Source of the DNA: Adineta steineri
Lineage: Eukaryota > Rotifera > Eurotatoria > Adinetida > Adinetidae
NCBI GenBank assembly: GCA_905250115.1
Contig: CAJNOI010000050.1
Coordinates: forward strand, 186,706-250,705
Direction: 5' to 3'
Length of the DNA stretch: 64,000 nucleotides
How positions within the stretch are numbered: the first letter of the stretch is position 1; each line of letters opens with the position of its first letter. The notes under the pieces were generated by a model. It saw only the letters and a program-made list of their open reading frames with translations. It did no database searches and had not been told where the DNA came from. The position numbers and the translations under genes were made by a program. This document shows positions 26,527-42,919 of the stretch, in pieces.

Positions 26527-27967
26527 TGTGGTAAAAAAGAAACAAAATTGAACTACTGTCTATAGATATGTGTGAATAATATGTATATATGATGAAGATA
26601 ACAAGATGAATTGTCTAGATGTGATGAACAAATGCGTTGAAAAAACGAACAAAAAAACAAAACACGTGAACTATAATAATATTGTAGTACGAGAGAAATG
26701 AATTAATTGAGAAGATTTTGTAATATATTTTGTTTTCTAAATAAGAAATAAACATAATATATATTTATATATATAATGAGATAATGTTATTTTTATCCGC
26801 TGAATAATTCTTACATATAGGATGAGAAAATACAACAGGAGTTTTGTATCAAAAAGGAATGTAGACGACAGCACACATGATCAATTTTTTTCGAGCACGT
26901 TTAATATGTTTTTAACAATAATAATAATTGATAACGAATCTTAAAAAAATTAAGTAAAAAAAAAATTGTTTTAATTATATTAAATTTCTATTTTTAAAAT
27001 AAAAACCTGTTAATAAACAACGGTAATAACAATTGAGCTCGATTGGTCAACGTCACACGAGCTGCCAAACATGCCCGATACATAAAAAGATAGCACAATT
27101 GTGACCTATAATAGAAAATAAGAGAAAAAGAATGATAAGGTTTTTTTTTCCTGTCTTTAGCCTTGAAACGTGTGATTCATCGAAAATAGAGTATACTATT
27201 ATTGAATGGATAGTTCTGTGAAATAAGAAAAAGAACAAGAAAATAAACTAACAATATTCGAATCGTTGTTGCTGTAACTAGTATGTCTATATGTATGTGA
27301 GAACAAACAATAGAGAGAGAAAAAGAAAAACGGTTAGATGGATGTGTGCATACGATGAGTAATGCATGTCGTCGACATCATATAGGGCACAGTACAATGT
27401 GCACAACAGCGACGAGAAAGAAGAAAAGGGTTAGCAAGAAGAGAGAGAGAGAGAAAGAACAAATGCGAATCGAGCTTCCTTTAGGCATTTCTATTTCTTC
27501 TTTCACTTTCTCTTTCTCTTTCTCTCTCTCTCTCTCCTTTTTCTCACCCTCCAGTTCTAGACAGCCTGTGCCTAAGCAACGAAATTTCAGTAACAACGTT
27601 TAAAAAAAAATATCAACGAATGTATAACTAAAAAAAAACAGATAACGGACATATTTACTTGACATGACAAACTTAACGAATCAACATAATATTTCTAATT
27701 AAAAACAAAGCTAACTCATCAATGCATTTTGATATTATCCATATTAAACATTTTTCAAAGATTCAAATAGATTCTCGAACCTTTCTTTTATATTTATTTT
27801 AAAATTAAATTCTAATAAATAAATAATAAAACCATAATTTCTATATTCATTATAGAGAATAAATAAATAAATTTCTATTGGTTAATTTTCTCCACCATTC
27901 ATATATTTCGACCTTTTTGGTAATTAATATTGTTTCATTGATACAATAATATAAAAATATATCAATC
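26527..27967. other. Divergent intergenic region LARP4 / ARMC8
   Basis: 1.44 kb between divergent genes, so it should carry both promoters. It contains a purine tract and a matching pyrimidine tract (separate entry), and AT-rich stretches near 26750-27010. No gene seen. Confidence 0.55.
27439..27538. repeat. GA tract facing CT tract (imperfect hairpin)
   Basis: GAGAGAGAGAGAGAAAGAAC at about 27440-27460 and CTTTCTCTTTCTCTCTCTCT at about 27510-27535 are complementary and separated by about 50 bp. Confidence 0.7.
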
Positions 27968-30871
27968 ATGCCTTCCTACGATGACGATTTGCCAACACCA
28001 CAAGAAGAACTTTTACTTAATCAATTGATTAATAACACCGATCGACAAGAACAATTACAAGCATTAATTCAAGTAAAAAATTTAATTATTGGTTCAAAAC
28101 GATGTAAAACAGCATTTTATCATGTTGGTATACTTGATAATTTGTACGATTTACTTAAACAATATTCATCACCAATCGATATTGATATACTTATTCAAAT
28201 ATTTGATTGTATATCATCATTTGCCAAATCAAATAATAAAGATTTAATTCATCATCTTATTGAACTTGGATTTATTGAACAATTTTTAATATTATTAACG
28301 AATAAGATTGATTCGAAACATTTTTATGAATCATGTCTTCGTTGTTTACGTTCATTTTTTCTTTCGAAAACATTTTCAAATTCATCTATAACATCAATAC
28401 CATTTATATTTCTATGTGATCAAAATAAATCCGAAGAGAAACCTTCGGAATTACAATTAGAAATAACTTTATCGAATAATAAATTTTCTCCAATAAATAT
28501 TCTATTTGAAAATTCTCAAACACTCGATACACTTCATAATTTATTATCAATATCGAAATCAACACAAATATCAATTGTAGAAATCTTATGTTGTGTATGT
28601 GTTGATCATGAAAGACAAAAACAAATTGTAGAAAAAAATTTTATTCAAGATATTATGCATCTACTCGTAGAAAATATTTCAATTAATGATAGAATTCATC
28701 ATCTAGTCGGGTAAATTAGATTTTTACTAGTTTTATTATCTGTATTTTTTGTGTTTCTTTCTAGTCTAGCTAATGAACACCTTATTGAAGTTTGTTTAAA
28801 ATTTTTCTGTTCAATTTGTTACGAAAATCCAACTATTGCTCAACAATTATATGTTACGATCTATTCTGAAACAAATCAAACATTATGTGAAATAATATCA
28901 AGTTTATTAAATAAAATTCTTCGATCTGTCATAATATCTTATTATGCATCTAAATTTTTTGTTAATCTTTGCAAAACAAAGGTGCTAGCATGTGATGATC
29001 CATATGTATCACATTTATCATTAACAACACTTATTCATTTATGTACGAAATCAAATATAAATAAATGTGTTTATTTATATATTGAATGTCTTGATACACT
29101 TATTTATTTATTAAATGGGAATAATACATTACATCATACAGCGATATATACAGAACAATTATTAAATAAATTATTTATTTATATATTTACACCAAATAAA
29201 ATTCTTGAAAATAATTCCGATGAAACAATTTCGATACAATTACGTTCATCTGCTTTAACATTACTTGCAGTTCTTTCATCACATCATGAAGATATTAAGA
29301 AGCGAATTGCTGAACAAGAAAGTAAGTTATTCACGATCTGAAATGAAAGGAAAATATACAAGGACTAAATCTGCAGTCTACAGTATTGCTGAAAGGAATA
29401 AATGAGTGCATTTAAAATTTTCGATATGAAGAATGGTAAAATTACCTGCAGTTATTTACTTCTAGAAACCTATTATAAAATGGAAAAGAATTAATTTTCA
29501 ATATAGACTTCTTCATTCATTTAGAAATATTATCCTTTATGAAAAAAAAGTTAAGTGAGCATCAAATTTGAAGTCTACGAGTTTCAAGTTCTCCGACAAA
29601 TTGCAGCTTAAACTGTGTACTTTTTTTTCTTCAGTACCACCAGTCAACTCAGTACAGTCTAGAGTATCTATTAGAGCAATCAAAAATAGATGATTACACG
29701 AGTTTTTCGCGACAAGTCAGACATACGTAAGCTCTACATTTGGAGCACACTTAGCGTGACCAAAAAAGTTTTATGCCGTTGAGAATCAAATTCCCGACAA
29801 ACTCACTAGTTAGTAGATATGATCTTCAATATATATATATATATATCACATTATCGTACACGATAGAAAATAATTATTAAATTTAGATTTGATTTCAACT
29901 GCAATTGAATGTTATCGTTCACCTCATATATCATTACAATTAGCATCACTTCGTCTATTTCATGGTTTATCACGAAGTGTTCATCAACTTCGTACAACAT
30001 TTAATGATACAATTTGTGATATTTTACTTGATGCTATTAAATCAAATGATTTATCTTTAGTTAAAATAGCATCATCTGTTATTAGTAATACCGTACTGGA
30101 ATTTTCTACTTGTCGTGCAGTAAATATTTTTCTCTTGCGATTTTCATTAACAAATTTTTGTTTGTTTAACTAGAGATTGCTTTCTGGTGGTATTCTTGAT
30201 ATACTTTTTACATTTTTAACACATACTGATCATGAATTATCAATCAATAGTATATGGGCTTTACGTAATCTTTCATATTTATCAACACTTAAAATTAAAC
30301 AAGATATTCTTAATGGTAAAATAAAAAAGAAATTTTATCTTTTAATAATTTTTCTTTTTTTGTTCAAGGTTTAACAATTGATAAAATTTATTCATTACTT
30401 GAACAATGTACAGATAAACAATTTCTTATTTGTTTATTATCTTTATTACGTAATCTTTTTAACGAAAAAGATACAGAAATATTATTACCAATGTTTAATT
30501 CAGTTAAATTATTAACAGTAAAATTTATATATTACTTTAAAAAAATAAAAAAAATTTATTCTTTTAGACTTTGGAAAGAATACTTGATAAAAATCATCCA
30601 GGAGAAATTCGTCGTGAAGTTAATTTATTAATTGATCATTTAAATTCAATTAATAATCCAGTATGACAAATATATTTTGTAAAATTTCTAATTTTATCTT
30701 TTTTTCGTATAGTCTCAACAACGATCATCTTCAGATTCAATTAATTCATCTTGTCGAACATCTCTCTTTCCTGAATGTATATTAATCAATTAATTAATAT
30801 TATTAAAATATTCGTTTTTTTGTTTACATTTAGATTCTTGTGACGAAATGGATCAGTTGGATTGTTCATAA
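27968..30871 (+). CDS. ARMC8: Armadillo repeat protein 8 (GID/CTLH subunit)
   Basis: Exons 27968-28710, 28765-29321, 29887-30119, 30174-30315, 30369-30517, 30568-30660, 30713-30776, 30834-30871; 672 residues, close to the roughly 670 of human ARMC8. It is all-helical with armadillo-type repeats: early ALIQVKNLIIGSKRCKTAF matches the ARMC8 start, and late GGILDILFTFLTH and INSIWALRNLSYLS are classic ARM repeats. The Gid5/ARMC8 family scaffolds substrate receptors in the CTLH (GID) ubiquitin ligase. The C-terminus is short and acidic (SCDEMDQLDCS). The 565-bp intron 29322-29886 is much longer than the others because it contains a repeat element (29552-29753). Identification rests on overall resemblance of the repeats and length. 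Confidence 0.85.
29552..29753 (-). mobile_element. Dispersed TIR element, copy A
   Basis: Left end TAAGTGAGCATCAAATTTG, right end the inverse of TAAGTGTGCTCCAAATGTAG, about two thirds identical over 28 bp. Its reverse complement matches the sequence at 41817-42004 over nearly the whole length (shared blocks such as CGCGAAAAACTC, AATCATCTATTTTTGA, CTTGAAACTCGTA). No ORF. It sits inside an ARMC8 intron. Confidence 0.7.
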
Positions 30872-32413
30872 TTTTTCTATCTGATGACCTTTATCATCAA
30901 TCAATTGTTTATTCTTTAGCTATTTGTTTATATTAAGAGTGCTTGTTTATCTATTTTTTTTCTTTGTCTTTTGAAAATAAATTCAATAGTTTATGCAACA
31001 ATTATATTAATTCATTTTATTAATTAGCTAAAAGGAATCGATTGATGACCTAATCAATTAGTAATCAGTAGACATAATAGAAAATTTTTCTGTAATAGTA
31101 AACAATTACTCATCGAAATAAATACCCTGAAATATAAGTTTATCTCGTGCTCAATATCTAACTTTGTTCGTCTTTTTTTTATCAGTATAAATCATTTTTA
31201 ACCTTGTAAACTAATACAGCATGATAAAAACAAGTAATAATACAAGCTCAAGGACTTTTTTTTGTGATTTGTTCTTGAATTGATACTTGTTTATAAATAC
31301 AAACAGCCAAAAGACTTTCTATTATCATTGTAATAGATGTTTTTCTATTCATTTATATTAATTTAATTATTGAATAGTAATACATCGGATAAAGATAAAA
31401 CTGATTCGTTATCTTTCAAGATCACATTTAGTTTTTGTTCGATCATGTAGATTTTATTTTGAATAAAAAAATATTCTCGAATATCTTTATATTTTTTCTG
31501 TAAATTATTAAAAGTAGATTATATTATACCAATACAGGAAGTCTAAATAACCAATCATATTAGAGAATGAAGATATTGAAGTATTTAAAAGCATAAAATC
31601 AATTTTAATTAATTATTTTTCTCATTACGTTTATATTTTTTTCTAAAATATAAAATTTTTATGTATAATATGATATTTACTGCTAGCGACTCTTTCCGGT
31701 TTTTTTTATTTCTTTCTCTAAATTATCATCATCGTGAAGGTGCACGATGCTATTCAATGGTTGATCACATGTGATTTCATTGTTTTTTGTTCTCTGTCTA
31801 TATCTCTCTGTACACATTTCTTTTCATATATACATAGAATATCGTCAATCTCCCATTCTGTGCCTTATATTCCATTTTATTGAACATAAGTAAGTGATTT
31901 TTTTTGTATTAAAATTGATTCTTAATATTGAGTTAGATTAAAAAATGTTCGATGTACCCACCAAGGATTTTGAATTATATAACAGAGAAAAAAAAACCTT
32001 GAAAGAAATTTCATGTTTTTATTATATAAGATCCTTCGAACATATTCTTATTTTTCGTTCAGATGAAAAACAAAATATTTCTATGACCTTGATTTCGAAT
32101 GTATTATCATACATCAATATTGTTGTTTACGTGCGTTCATTTTTTTCTATTCTACTATCATCGAGACGCGTCTAGACAAAGAACAGAAAAAAAACTCTTC
32201 CCTCCTTTTTGCACTCCTACAATGTTATTCATATGACATGCTCGTATTACCCGCGTGACTCACCACATGACTATTCGGAAGAATCAAATATGACTCCATA
32301 AAAACGTCATCAGATTGCACCACTATAAATGACCATGTTTTTTTTTCCAGATTACTCAGTGCATCACAGTATTGAAATAACTTGTAAATTCTTTTTGTGA
32401 AAAATAAAATACA
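30872..32413. other. Intergenic ARMC8 / ZFAND
   Basis: 1.5 kb AT-rich spacer. An open frame at 31945-32175 shows no family features and is left out. A TATA box lies near the end (32324). Confidence 0.55.
32324..32330 (+). promoter_or_regulatory. TATA box for the A20/AN1 gene
   Basis: TATAAAT 84 bp before the ATG at 32414, followed by a T-run and CCAG that could be a 5' acceptor. Confidence 0.5.
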
Positions 32414-33192
32414 ATGGAGCAGCCCGAATCGAATCCAACATTTTGTACAAATAATTGTGGATTTTATGGTTCATCACAGTTTGAAGGAATGTGCTCAAAA
32501 TGTTATCGTGAGCAGGTCGATCGTTCATATCATACTGGTCCAGCAAATTCATGTACTAGTATGTTTTTATTGTTAAATTAAATATGAAATAAATAATTAT
32601 TTTTCAAAACAAAAGGTTATTATTCATCTTCCAATACATCTTTGCCACCTCAAAGTCTCCTTCAAAATGAAGATGTTATGGAACATGAAATTCATCCAAT
32701 TGAACATGATAACAGTAAAGAACAATTAGACGAAGAAAATGATACTAGTCTTCTACATCATGTTGCATCAGCACCTACAATATCAAGTACTACAATAAAT
32801 CTACCTACGACTATTGTAGAAACACACTCCCTAAGTAAGAACGATTACGAAATATATGTATTACTAATATTCGATTAATTTATTTATTTAGCTGCCTCTC
32901 CTACAAATTCATCCAGTCCGGATAAGAAAAAACGCAATCGATGTACATGGGAAACTTGTAATAAAAAACTTGGATTAACTGGTAAATAATATTTTGAAAA
33001 GAATAAAAATTTTGTTATATAAGTCTTATTTTTATTCATCTAGGTTTTGATTGCCGTTGTGGTGGTCAATTCTGTTCGTTACATCGTTATGCAAATGAAC
33101 ATAATTGTACATTTGATTATAAAGAACATGGTCAAAATGAAATAAGAAAAAATATGCCTGTTGTACAAGCTGAACGTGTTCGAAGAATTTAA
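32414..33192 (+). CDS. ZFAND6: A20/AN1 zinc-finger protein (ZFAND5/6 type)
   Basis: Exons 32414-32558, 32616-32834, 32892-32981, 33044-33192; 200 residues, the usual size for ZFAND5/6 (about 208-213). An N-terminal A20 finger at residues 10-40 (FCTNNCGFYGSSQFEGMCSKC) and a C-terminal AN1 finger (RCTWETCNKKLGLTGFDCRC, then FCSLHRY, HNC) flank a disordered Ser/Thr/Glu-rich middle. A20 fingers bind ubiquitin; these proteins take part in ubiquitin-proteasome and stress responses. The gene cannot be assigned to ZFAND5 rather than ZFAND6 from sequence alone. MCM5 starts 287 bp downstream on the same strand. Confidence 0.92.
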
Positions 33193-33479
33193 ATAGAAAC
33201 ATTTGTATAATTATTATTTATTATTATTGAAAGCAGTTCTTTGTTCAATCCTTGTCTTTTCTTTTGCTTATTTTCCGCGTTGGATTATCCTAGACCATAC
33301 ACGCACTCGTACAGTTCTCGTTTGTTTGTTTTGTTTGTGTGTGTGTGAGAGAGTGAGTGTGTACAAAGAGTGAGGGAAGAAGTGTGTATAATCATTTTTT
33401 TGTAGGAAAAAGAATGCAAGCGAAAAACAGAAAAAAAAATATTCAATTAGTTAAGAAAATTTTGTTTCTTTGTTTCTAG

Positions 33480-36820
<3,341 letters not shown>

Positions 36821-37012
36821 ATAATCAGATAGCTATATACAGAATTATATTGAAATTTGTATAAATATGAAACTATTTTTTCTGTCAGATATATATATAT
36901 TTTTGTTGGTAAATTGATAATCAAATCAGATGTTATTTTTTCTCTCTCTCTCTATTTTGTTATCTGTGTAACTGTTCGATGAATTGTATAAAATATATTT
37001 TCATATGTATTC

Positions 37013-37018
37013 AATAAA
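37013..37018 (+). terminator. MCM5 polyadenylation signal
   Basis: AATAAA 193 bp after the stop codon, the first such hexamer downstream. Confidence 0.5.
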
Positions 37019-38533
37019 AATGTTATGTTAGATGAATATATATAGTATTTGATATTATGGATTTTGGTTATTGCTTATTAATTTTCTTGAAAGATATACT
37101 GATCTACATAATTAGGTTGACATGTTATTCAGAAACGTTGATCGTGCTTCTTAAATTGTCTATTTACTTTTACCTCGTAAAATCATATCTTGATATTAAA
37201 ATCACGTTAACATACGATCAGTAATCATATCGGTAGATAAGAGAATATATATATATAGAATGTAAGATAAAATAGTTATTCATTGTTACTATTTATCATA
37301 AGTACATTTTCTATAAGTATGCTATCAAGAGTATCGTTTGTGTTTATCGTTAGTCATTGTGATAAGATAAGGCTGTTATCGTCGATAGTAGCTATTTTTA
37401 ATTGATTGACTACCGAACTTTTTTTATGGAATGTATAAATAATTATAAAGTATTCGATAGATTTTATTCTAAATTGAAAAAGTATTTATTGTATAAAATT
37501 CAATGATATATTTAGTAATAATATATATGACGAATAATAGGGGGAATTTATTTAACAAAAGCGAGAAAGAGAAAAGAATATGAATAATATAGATACCGCC
37601 CACACAGTGATGAGTGGGCCTATTAGCAGATAAAACTGTATTATGACTCAGTATTGTACGATAAACGAGGTAATAGTATTATTACTAATTTCATAGAGAA
37701 CAATAAGCTTACCGTTTATATATTGATGTTTCAGTATCATTTTTATGTTTTTTTGTAATATACACTTGCGAATGGTAATTCAAAATGGTTATATAACAAT
37801 GTACTGGAACAGTCTTTGATTATGAGTGAATATGTTTATAATGGAAATGATATTCGTAGAAATGTCTTAAATACAATCATTTTTACAAAATTCACAAAGA
37901 AACTAATGGGTCAATGTGAAGACAAATTATGAAAATCAATCTTTATCTTCAACATGAATCTGACTAGAATTTTTTCATGTTATCTAAGTTATTAAAAGCT
38001 GATTAGATGATAAATGATAATGATCACAAAAGTAACTTTATACTAAACAGTTACTCTCTGTTGAACGATAATCAAACAAATGTCTGATAAAAGATAGCCT
38101 TGATATTAACTAAACTCGATCCTATGATGTAATAAATCCATTTACGAACCTCAAATAATTCGAATCTGATACATGTCTATCTTTCGTTTTTAATTTACTG
38201 AGTTATTCCACTATATTATCATTGATAATAGTTTAATATTGAATTTAGTTACGATGAGTCAACTTATTTACGTATTATTTTCGTTTACTCATCTGTTAAT
38301 ATTTTAGTTTATGTAGGTGTTATTAGTACTATTTATGATTCATAACAATTATTTCTTGAATATCAGCACTTAATTAGTAGAAGACATGGTTATAGTTTTA
38401 CCTTGGAAAAAGGTATGAATAATATCGTTTCAGCTGAAAAAGAAACAAGCCCACTACACATGTACACCTTTGCCTACGCATGATTCACTATTAGATTGGT
38501 CGGAGATATTTTGTCAAATGATTTGTTTTGGTG

Positions 38534-38542
38534 TATAAATAG
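38534..38542 (+). promoter_or_regulatory. TATA box for the C1 protease gene
   Basis: TATAAATAG 141 bp before the start codon at 38683. Strong match; function inferred. Confidence 0.5.
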
Positions 38543-38682
38543 AGAAACGTTTATGATAATATTTATCATAGTAGTTCGATTGAGGTAAATAATGTAATGA
38601 TAAATAGAAGAAATTTAAAATTATCTATATTTTGTTTAGTTTTAGTTAAAATTTAATTCGTCAACAAAAAAAACAAAACCAG

Positions 38683-40417
38683 ATGCCATTAAAAAGCTTT
38701 TTAACAAGCACAAATACTTCTCAAAGATTTCGTGTTAATGGATTAATCCCATCATCACGTTTACCAAATAAAAGACAATTATGTCAAAGTTTTCATAATC
38801 ATGTAATCTATAGAGCTGATCAACTTCCACCAAAAGTTGACCTTCGATCAGACATGACACCAGTCGAAGATCAATCACAAATTGGTAGTTGGTAAATAAA
38901 TTTGGCCTATATAAATAATCATATTTTACTTGTTTTTAAATTTATTTTTAGTGTAGCGAATTCTCTTGCTGGAGCATATGAATATTTAACAAAAAAAGCG
39001 AATGGTCGAAATACTGATGTTAGTCGTTTATTTATTTATTATAATGCTCGTGTAAAAGATGAATCTTCAGGGAAAGTTACCGATTCAGGTTGTACAATGA
39101 CAAGTGCTATTGAAGCATTAGAAGAATATGGTACTTGTCTTGAATCACTTTGGCCATATGATATTTCTGAAGTCAATTCTCGTCCAAATAGTCAATCATA
39201 TCACGAAGCTAGTCATCATAAGATTACAGAAGCATTGAAAGTCAATATTAATCTGCATGAAATGAAATCTTGTCTTGCACAAGGTTTTCCATTTGCATTT
39301 GGTTTAAAATTATATAGTTCATTTGATCAAGCAGCTAAAACTGGTGTTGTACCAATGCCAAATACAGGTGATAATGGACGATCATCACATGGAAGGTTTG
39401 TAATAAAACTATTATATTAGGACGAAAATTTAATATTTTTATTTTAGTCATGCACTATTAGCTATTGGTTATAGTGATCAATCAAATGCATTTATTGTAC
39501 GAAATTCATGGGGTGAAAATTGGGTAAGAAATCTATTAAATAAAAAAATCTAACAGAAAAAAATGTTTTAGGGTGATCAAGGATATTGTTATATTCCATA
39601 TCAATATATGACAGATTCTAGTTTATGTTTCGATGTATGGACTGTTCGTAAATTAGCTATGGACAGTTTTGGCCGAGAACATTGGGATGATGATGATAGG
39701 ATTGATTATTCACGTAGTATGGATAATGATTCATATTATGGAAATATCGATCGTGATAGTTCAATGATTGAAACTTTTAATGACAATGATGATTATGATG
39801 ATTCCGGTAGTTTTAATCGTACTAATGATTACAGACGAAATAACGGCTTTAATGACTACAGACAAAATAACGGTTTTGATGACCCTTGGAATTCATATCA
39901 AGATAATGGAGGTTTATTTATATCTATCTAAATTTTATACTTTATAAATTTTATTAATTAATAGGAAATAATTATTCGAACTATGGCAATAATTATAATT
40001 ATAATAGAAACAATACTTTTGATGATCCTTGGAATTCACCTCGAACTTTTCAAGGTTTGTTTATAGATTAAATTTTATTACTATACAGTGTTTATCGATT
40101 ATTAGGTTTTAATCAATCGAGAAATGATGAATCATTTCAAGGTAAATTCATTTTCTTATAATTTCTTTCAATAAAAATTTTATTTAGGAAACTTTCCTGA
40201 TCCAGGTTACAATCAATTTCAACAAAACAACGATTTCTGTACGTATTTAAACAAAACAAAAAACATTCAATTCATCGAATTTCTTCGTTTTAATTTTCTA
40301 GTTGATTTTCCTAATAATCCATTTATGCCATCAGCTCCATTTCAAGACTATCAACAATATGGATCAGGCTATGGTTATACTAATTCATATGACACACCTT
40401 TTAACCCATTTTTTTAA
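38683..40417 (+). CDS. Papain-fold (C1) cysteine protease with Asn-rich tail
   Basis: Eight exons: 38683-38891, 38952-39395, 39448-39523, 39572-39911, 39965-40054, 40106-40141, 40188-40238, 40302-40417; 453 residues. Catalytic parts: PVEDQSQIGSC (oxyanion Gln and nucleophile Cys, its codon split by intron 1), SHALLAIGY (His) and VRNSWGENWG (Asn). There is no signal peptide and no I29-type propeptide. The phrases RLFIYYNAR, WPYD and YIPYQYM, and the lack of a prodomain, recall the C1A-like peptidases of bacteria and amoebae more than animal cathepsins. After the domain comes a tail of about 190 residues rich in Asn, Asp, Tyr, Gly and Phe with repeats (NNGF[DN]D, DDPWNS), spread over small phase-1 exons. 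The tail exon overlaps the neighbouring minus-strand gene. Substrate and location are unknown. Confidence 0.82.
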
Positions 40418-41468
40418 TAATAATCAAATACAATAGTATAATATAAATAAATAAATGTGGGTTTAGTAATGAACATGAATTTTGATTAATAAGTCTTCCT
40501 AATAGATAACATTGTAAATCAGTTAATGTTCGACGATCGAATAAACTGACATGAAGTATTCCATTTGGCATTGAACAAGTTGATGATTGATATAATAATG
40601 ATAGATTAGGATTATTATTACTAAATGAAAATACACGTTGATAATTTCGAAGTTGAATACAATTACATTTTGATATTGAATTTATATTTCGAAATATTGA
40701 ATTTGATAAGATTCGAAAAATAATTTTCATTGAATCTAATGGAATCAGCTGAAATTGATCAGGTTTTGGAAATATTGATTGTAATGAGATAATATTTGTA
40801 TGAATAGTTAATGATTTATTTGAATTTTTCCATTTATGTGCAAGATAAATCCATTCATTTGTTGTTAATGATTTTTTCATAGTTACATTTATACTAGACG
40901 ATATTAAATTCATAAATTTTAAATTTGATAAACTAAGTATATGTCCAAAATAATCAATTTGTTTCAATGGATTGTTCTGTAGATATAATATTTGTAAATT
41001 ATTTAATAAACGAAAAAGACTACCATTAAGAATTTCGATTTGATTATTTGATAAATCAAGTATTTGTAAATATTTTAAAGGTATTTGAAGAAAATTTGGA
41101 ATTTTTTCAATTTGACTATGACTTAAATTTAAAGAAATTAATTTCGATAAACATAAGAAATCAATTGTTTGAAATTTAAAATGTGAGCCACTTAAATCAA
41201 GTGTTTGAATATTTAAATATTTACATAATTGTAATGGCCAATGACTTAAAGCATTTTGTGCAGTAATCTTTGTTATATTTCTTGAGATATTTGAATTAAG
41301 TATAGGTAAATCTGGTAATGAATATGAACAATTTATAATTGTAAATGAATGTTTCGCTAAAAGACATTGACAAGGTGTATTCTTAATGCATGAAAAACTT
41401 GTCGAAGAATTGGTTAAAGTGAATAAAAAACAAAAAAGAAGAAGAAAATGTTGATATACTTTATACAT
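40401..41468 (-). CDS. Secreted or membrane leucine-rich repeat protein
   Basis: Intronless, 355 residues. An N-terminal signal peptide (FLLLFCFLFTLT) is followed by a Cys-rich LRRNT-like cap (CIKNTPCQCLL), about five LRRs of the LxxLxLSxNxI type (for example LQILDLSNNQIEIL and LQILYLQNNPLKQI), a C-terminal region with CNC and further Cys, and a hydrophobic C-terminus (LFIYIILLYLIII) ending KKMG. This is consistent with a cell-surface LRR protein anchored by a C-terminal segment or GPI. I cannot name an orthologue. Its stop codon lies inside the last codons of the protease gene on the other strand, a 17-bp tail-to-tail overlap. The lack of introns is unusual among its neighbours. Confidence 0.8.
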   Translation of the reverse strand: MYKVYQHFLLLFCFLFTLTNSSTSFSCIKNTPCQCLLAKHSFTIINCSYSLPDLPILNSNISRNITKITAQNALSHWPLQLCKYLNIQTLDLSGSHFKFQTIDFLCLSKLISLNLSHSQIEKIPNFLQIPLKYLQILDLSNNQIEILNGSLFRLLNNLQILYLQNNPLKQIDYFGHILSLSNLKFMNLISSSINVTMKKSLTTNEWIYLAHKWKNSNKSLTIHTNIISLQSIFPKPDQFQLIPLDSMKIIFRILSNSIFRNINSISKCNCIQLRNYQRVFSFSNNNPNLSLLYQSSTCSMPNGILHVSLFDRRTLTDLQCYLLGRLINQNSCSLLNPHLFIYIILLYLIIIKKMG

Positions 41469-42919
41469 GTTTTGTTCGATAAATGAAATGAATACATATA
41501 TTGTTCGATGTCGTTCTTTTAGACTGTGTATGTATTTGACTAAATATACTTGAAAACATTAGTTGTAATTTGATACCATACACACTTTTTTCATTTTGCT
41601 GTTCAATCATTTTGACTCGACGTGACAATTAACAAGTGATATAGCTCATATATTTAATGCACTTATTAGATGTAGACATTTGAGTCGTGTTTTACATTGT
41701 ATTCATTTAAAAAAGCTTTGCATTAAATTTTAATCGATCTGTCATTTACGATATTTCATTACAAAGAATTTTATAAATAATAGCGATAAATAAAATCTAT
41801 AGTTTCATGGTCAAATTAAGTGTGCTCTAAATTTGGAGTTTACGGATATCTGAGTTGCCGCGAAAAACTCTACCTGAAAACGGTAATCATCTATTTTTGA
41901 GTGCTCGGGACCGTACTGAGTCGGCTGGTGATGCTGAAGAAAAAAAAAGCACATGGTTACAAGCTACAATTTGTCGAGAAACTTGAAACTCGTAAACTTG
42001 ACCTGGTTTCATATATTTCTAGAAAAAAAACTGATTTAAAGATGTGATAACACTGTACAAACTTTTGTAATTCATATACTGTTTTATGAAACGAAAACTT
42101 CGTGACTCTCTCCCTAAACTCAAATCAATTATTAGTCTTTGAAATAGGTCAACTTTATGAATATGTCTTAGAATCTCGAGAGTAAAAATCCGGAAAATTT
42201 CTAATACCGCTCTAACAGTAGAGAATGATAATATTCTTTCATAAATGTTTATGGCTGTCTACGTCAATCATGATTATCGTCTACCGAGTGCCATTCTACT
42301 TTACTGTGCTCTACACTTCTATTAGCAAATATACACAGACGTGCAACTTAAGAATGTGGATGTTATGTCCTTGCTTTATCCACACCCACCCTCAAGATAG
42401 GAATGTGACAGTTTCAATTCGAAAGACCTGAGTCTGAGCTTTCAAAATCTTACTTACCAAACATTTCGAGGACGATGAGATCGATCGCGATGAACATCTC
42501 ATGAGACTGTCTTTATTAAATAAACTATTGCATCTTTTTTCAAGCATTTTCCAAAATTTTGGGACAATACCAACTTTATTTTTCTTCAATTACAAACAGG
42601 ATGAATCTCTGCAATTATATATATTAAAAGCATAATTTTAAATACATTTAATTAATCTATTCTTTTTATTGTTTATATACAGAGATATGTAAGTATCCAT
42701 GTTTCACCTTTTACTTAAATTCATTCTAGAAAATGATTCAAGTAATTCACAGTAAAAAAAAAATTAAACAAAAAGAACCAATAAATTCATACACTAATAC
42801 AAAACGAGAGGTATTTATCTTATTTCTTTTCTGTCTCTCGCATCTATACAATATATAACATCATTATCATCACTCGGAGATACATTGTCTAAAAGAAAAT
42901 ATTTTCGAAACAAAAGTAT
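41469..42919. other. Intergenic LRR / TBC-TLDc
   Basis: 1.45 kb with a dispersed repeat (41817-42004) and, next to 42919, the 3' flank of the TLDc gene. No gene seen. Confidence 0.55.
41817..42004 (+). mobile_element. Dispersed TIR element, copy B
   Basis: Begins TAAGTGTGCTCTAAATTTGG and ends with CTTGAAACTCGTAAACTTGACC. It is an inverted-orientation relative of 29552-29753, with small indels. No coding capacity. Confidence 0.7.

Larger units (their letters stand above)
36821..38682. other. Intergenic MCM5 / protease
   Basis: 1.86 kb. It contains the MCM5 polyadenylation signal, AT-rich sequence without ORFs, and a TATA box at 38534. No gene seen. Confidence 0.6.

Noticed and set aside
31945-32175. 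76-residue ORF before the ZFAND gene
   Set aside because: No family likeness and no splice partner; it overlaps the probable promoter region.
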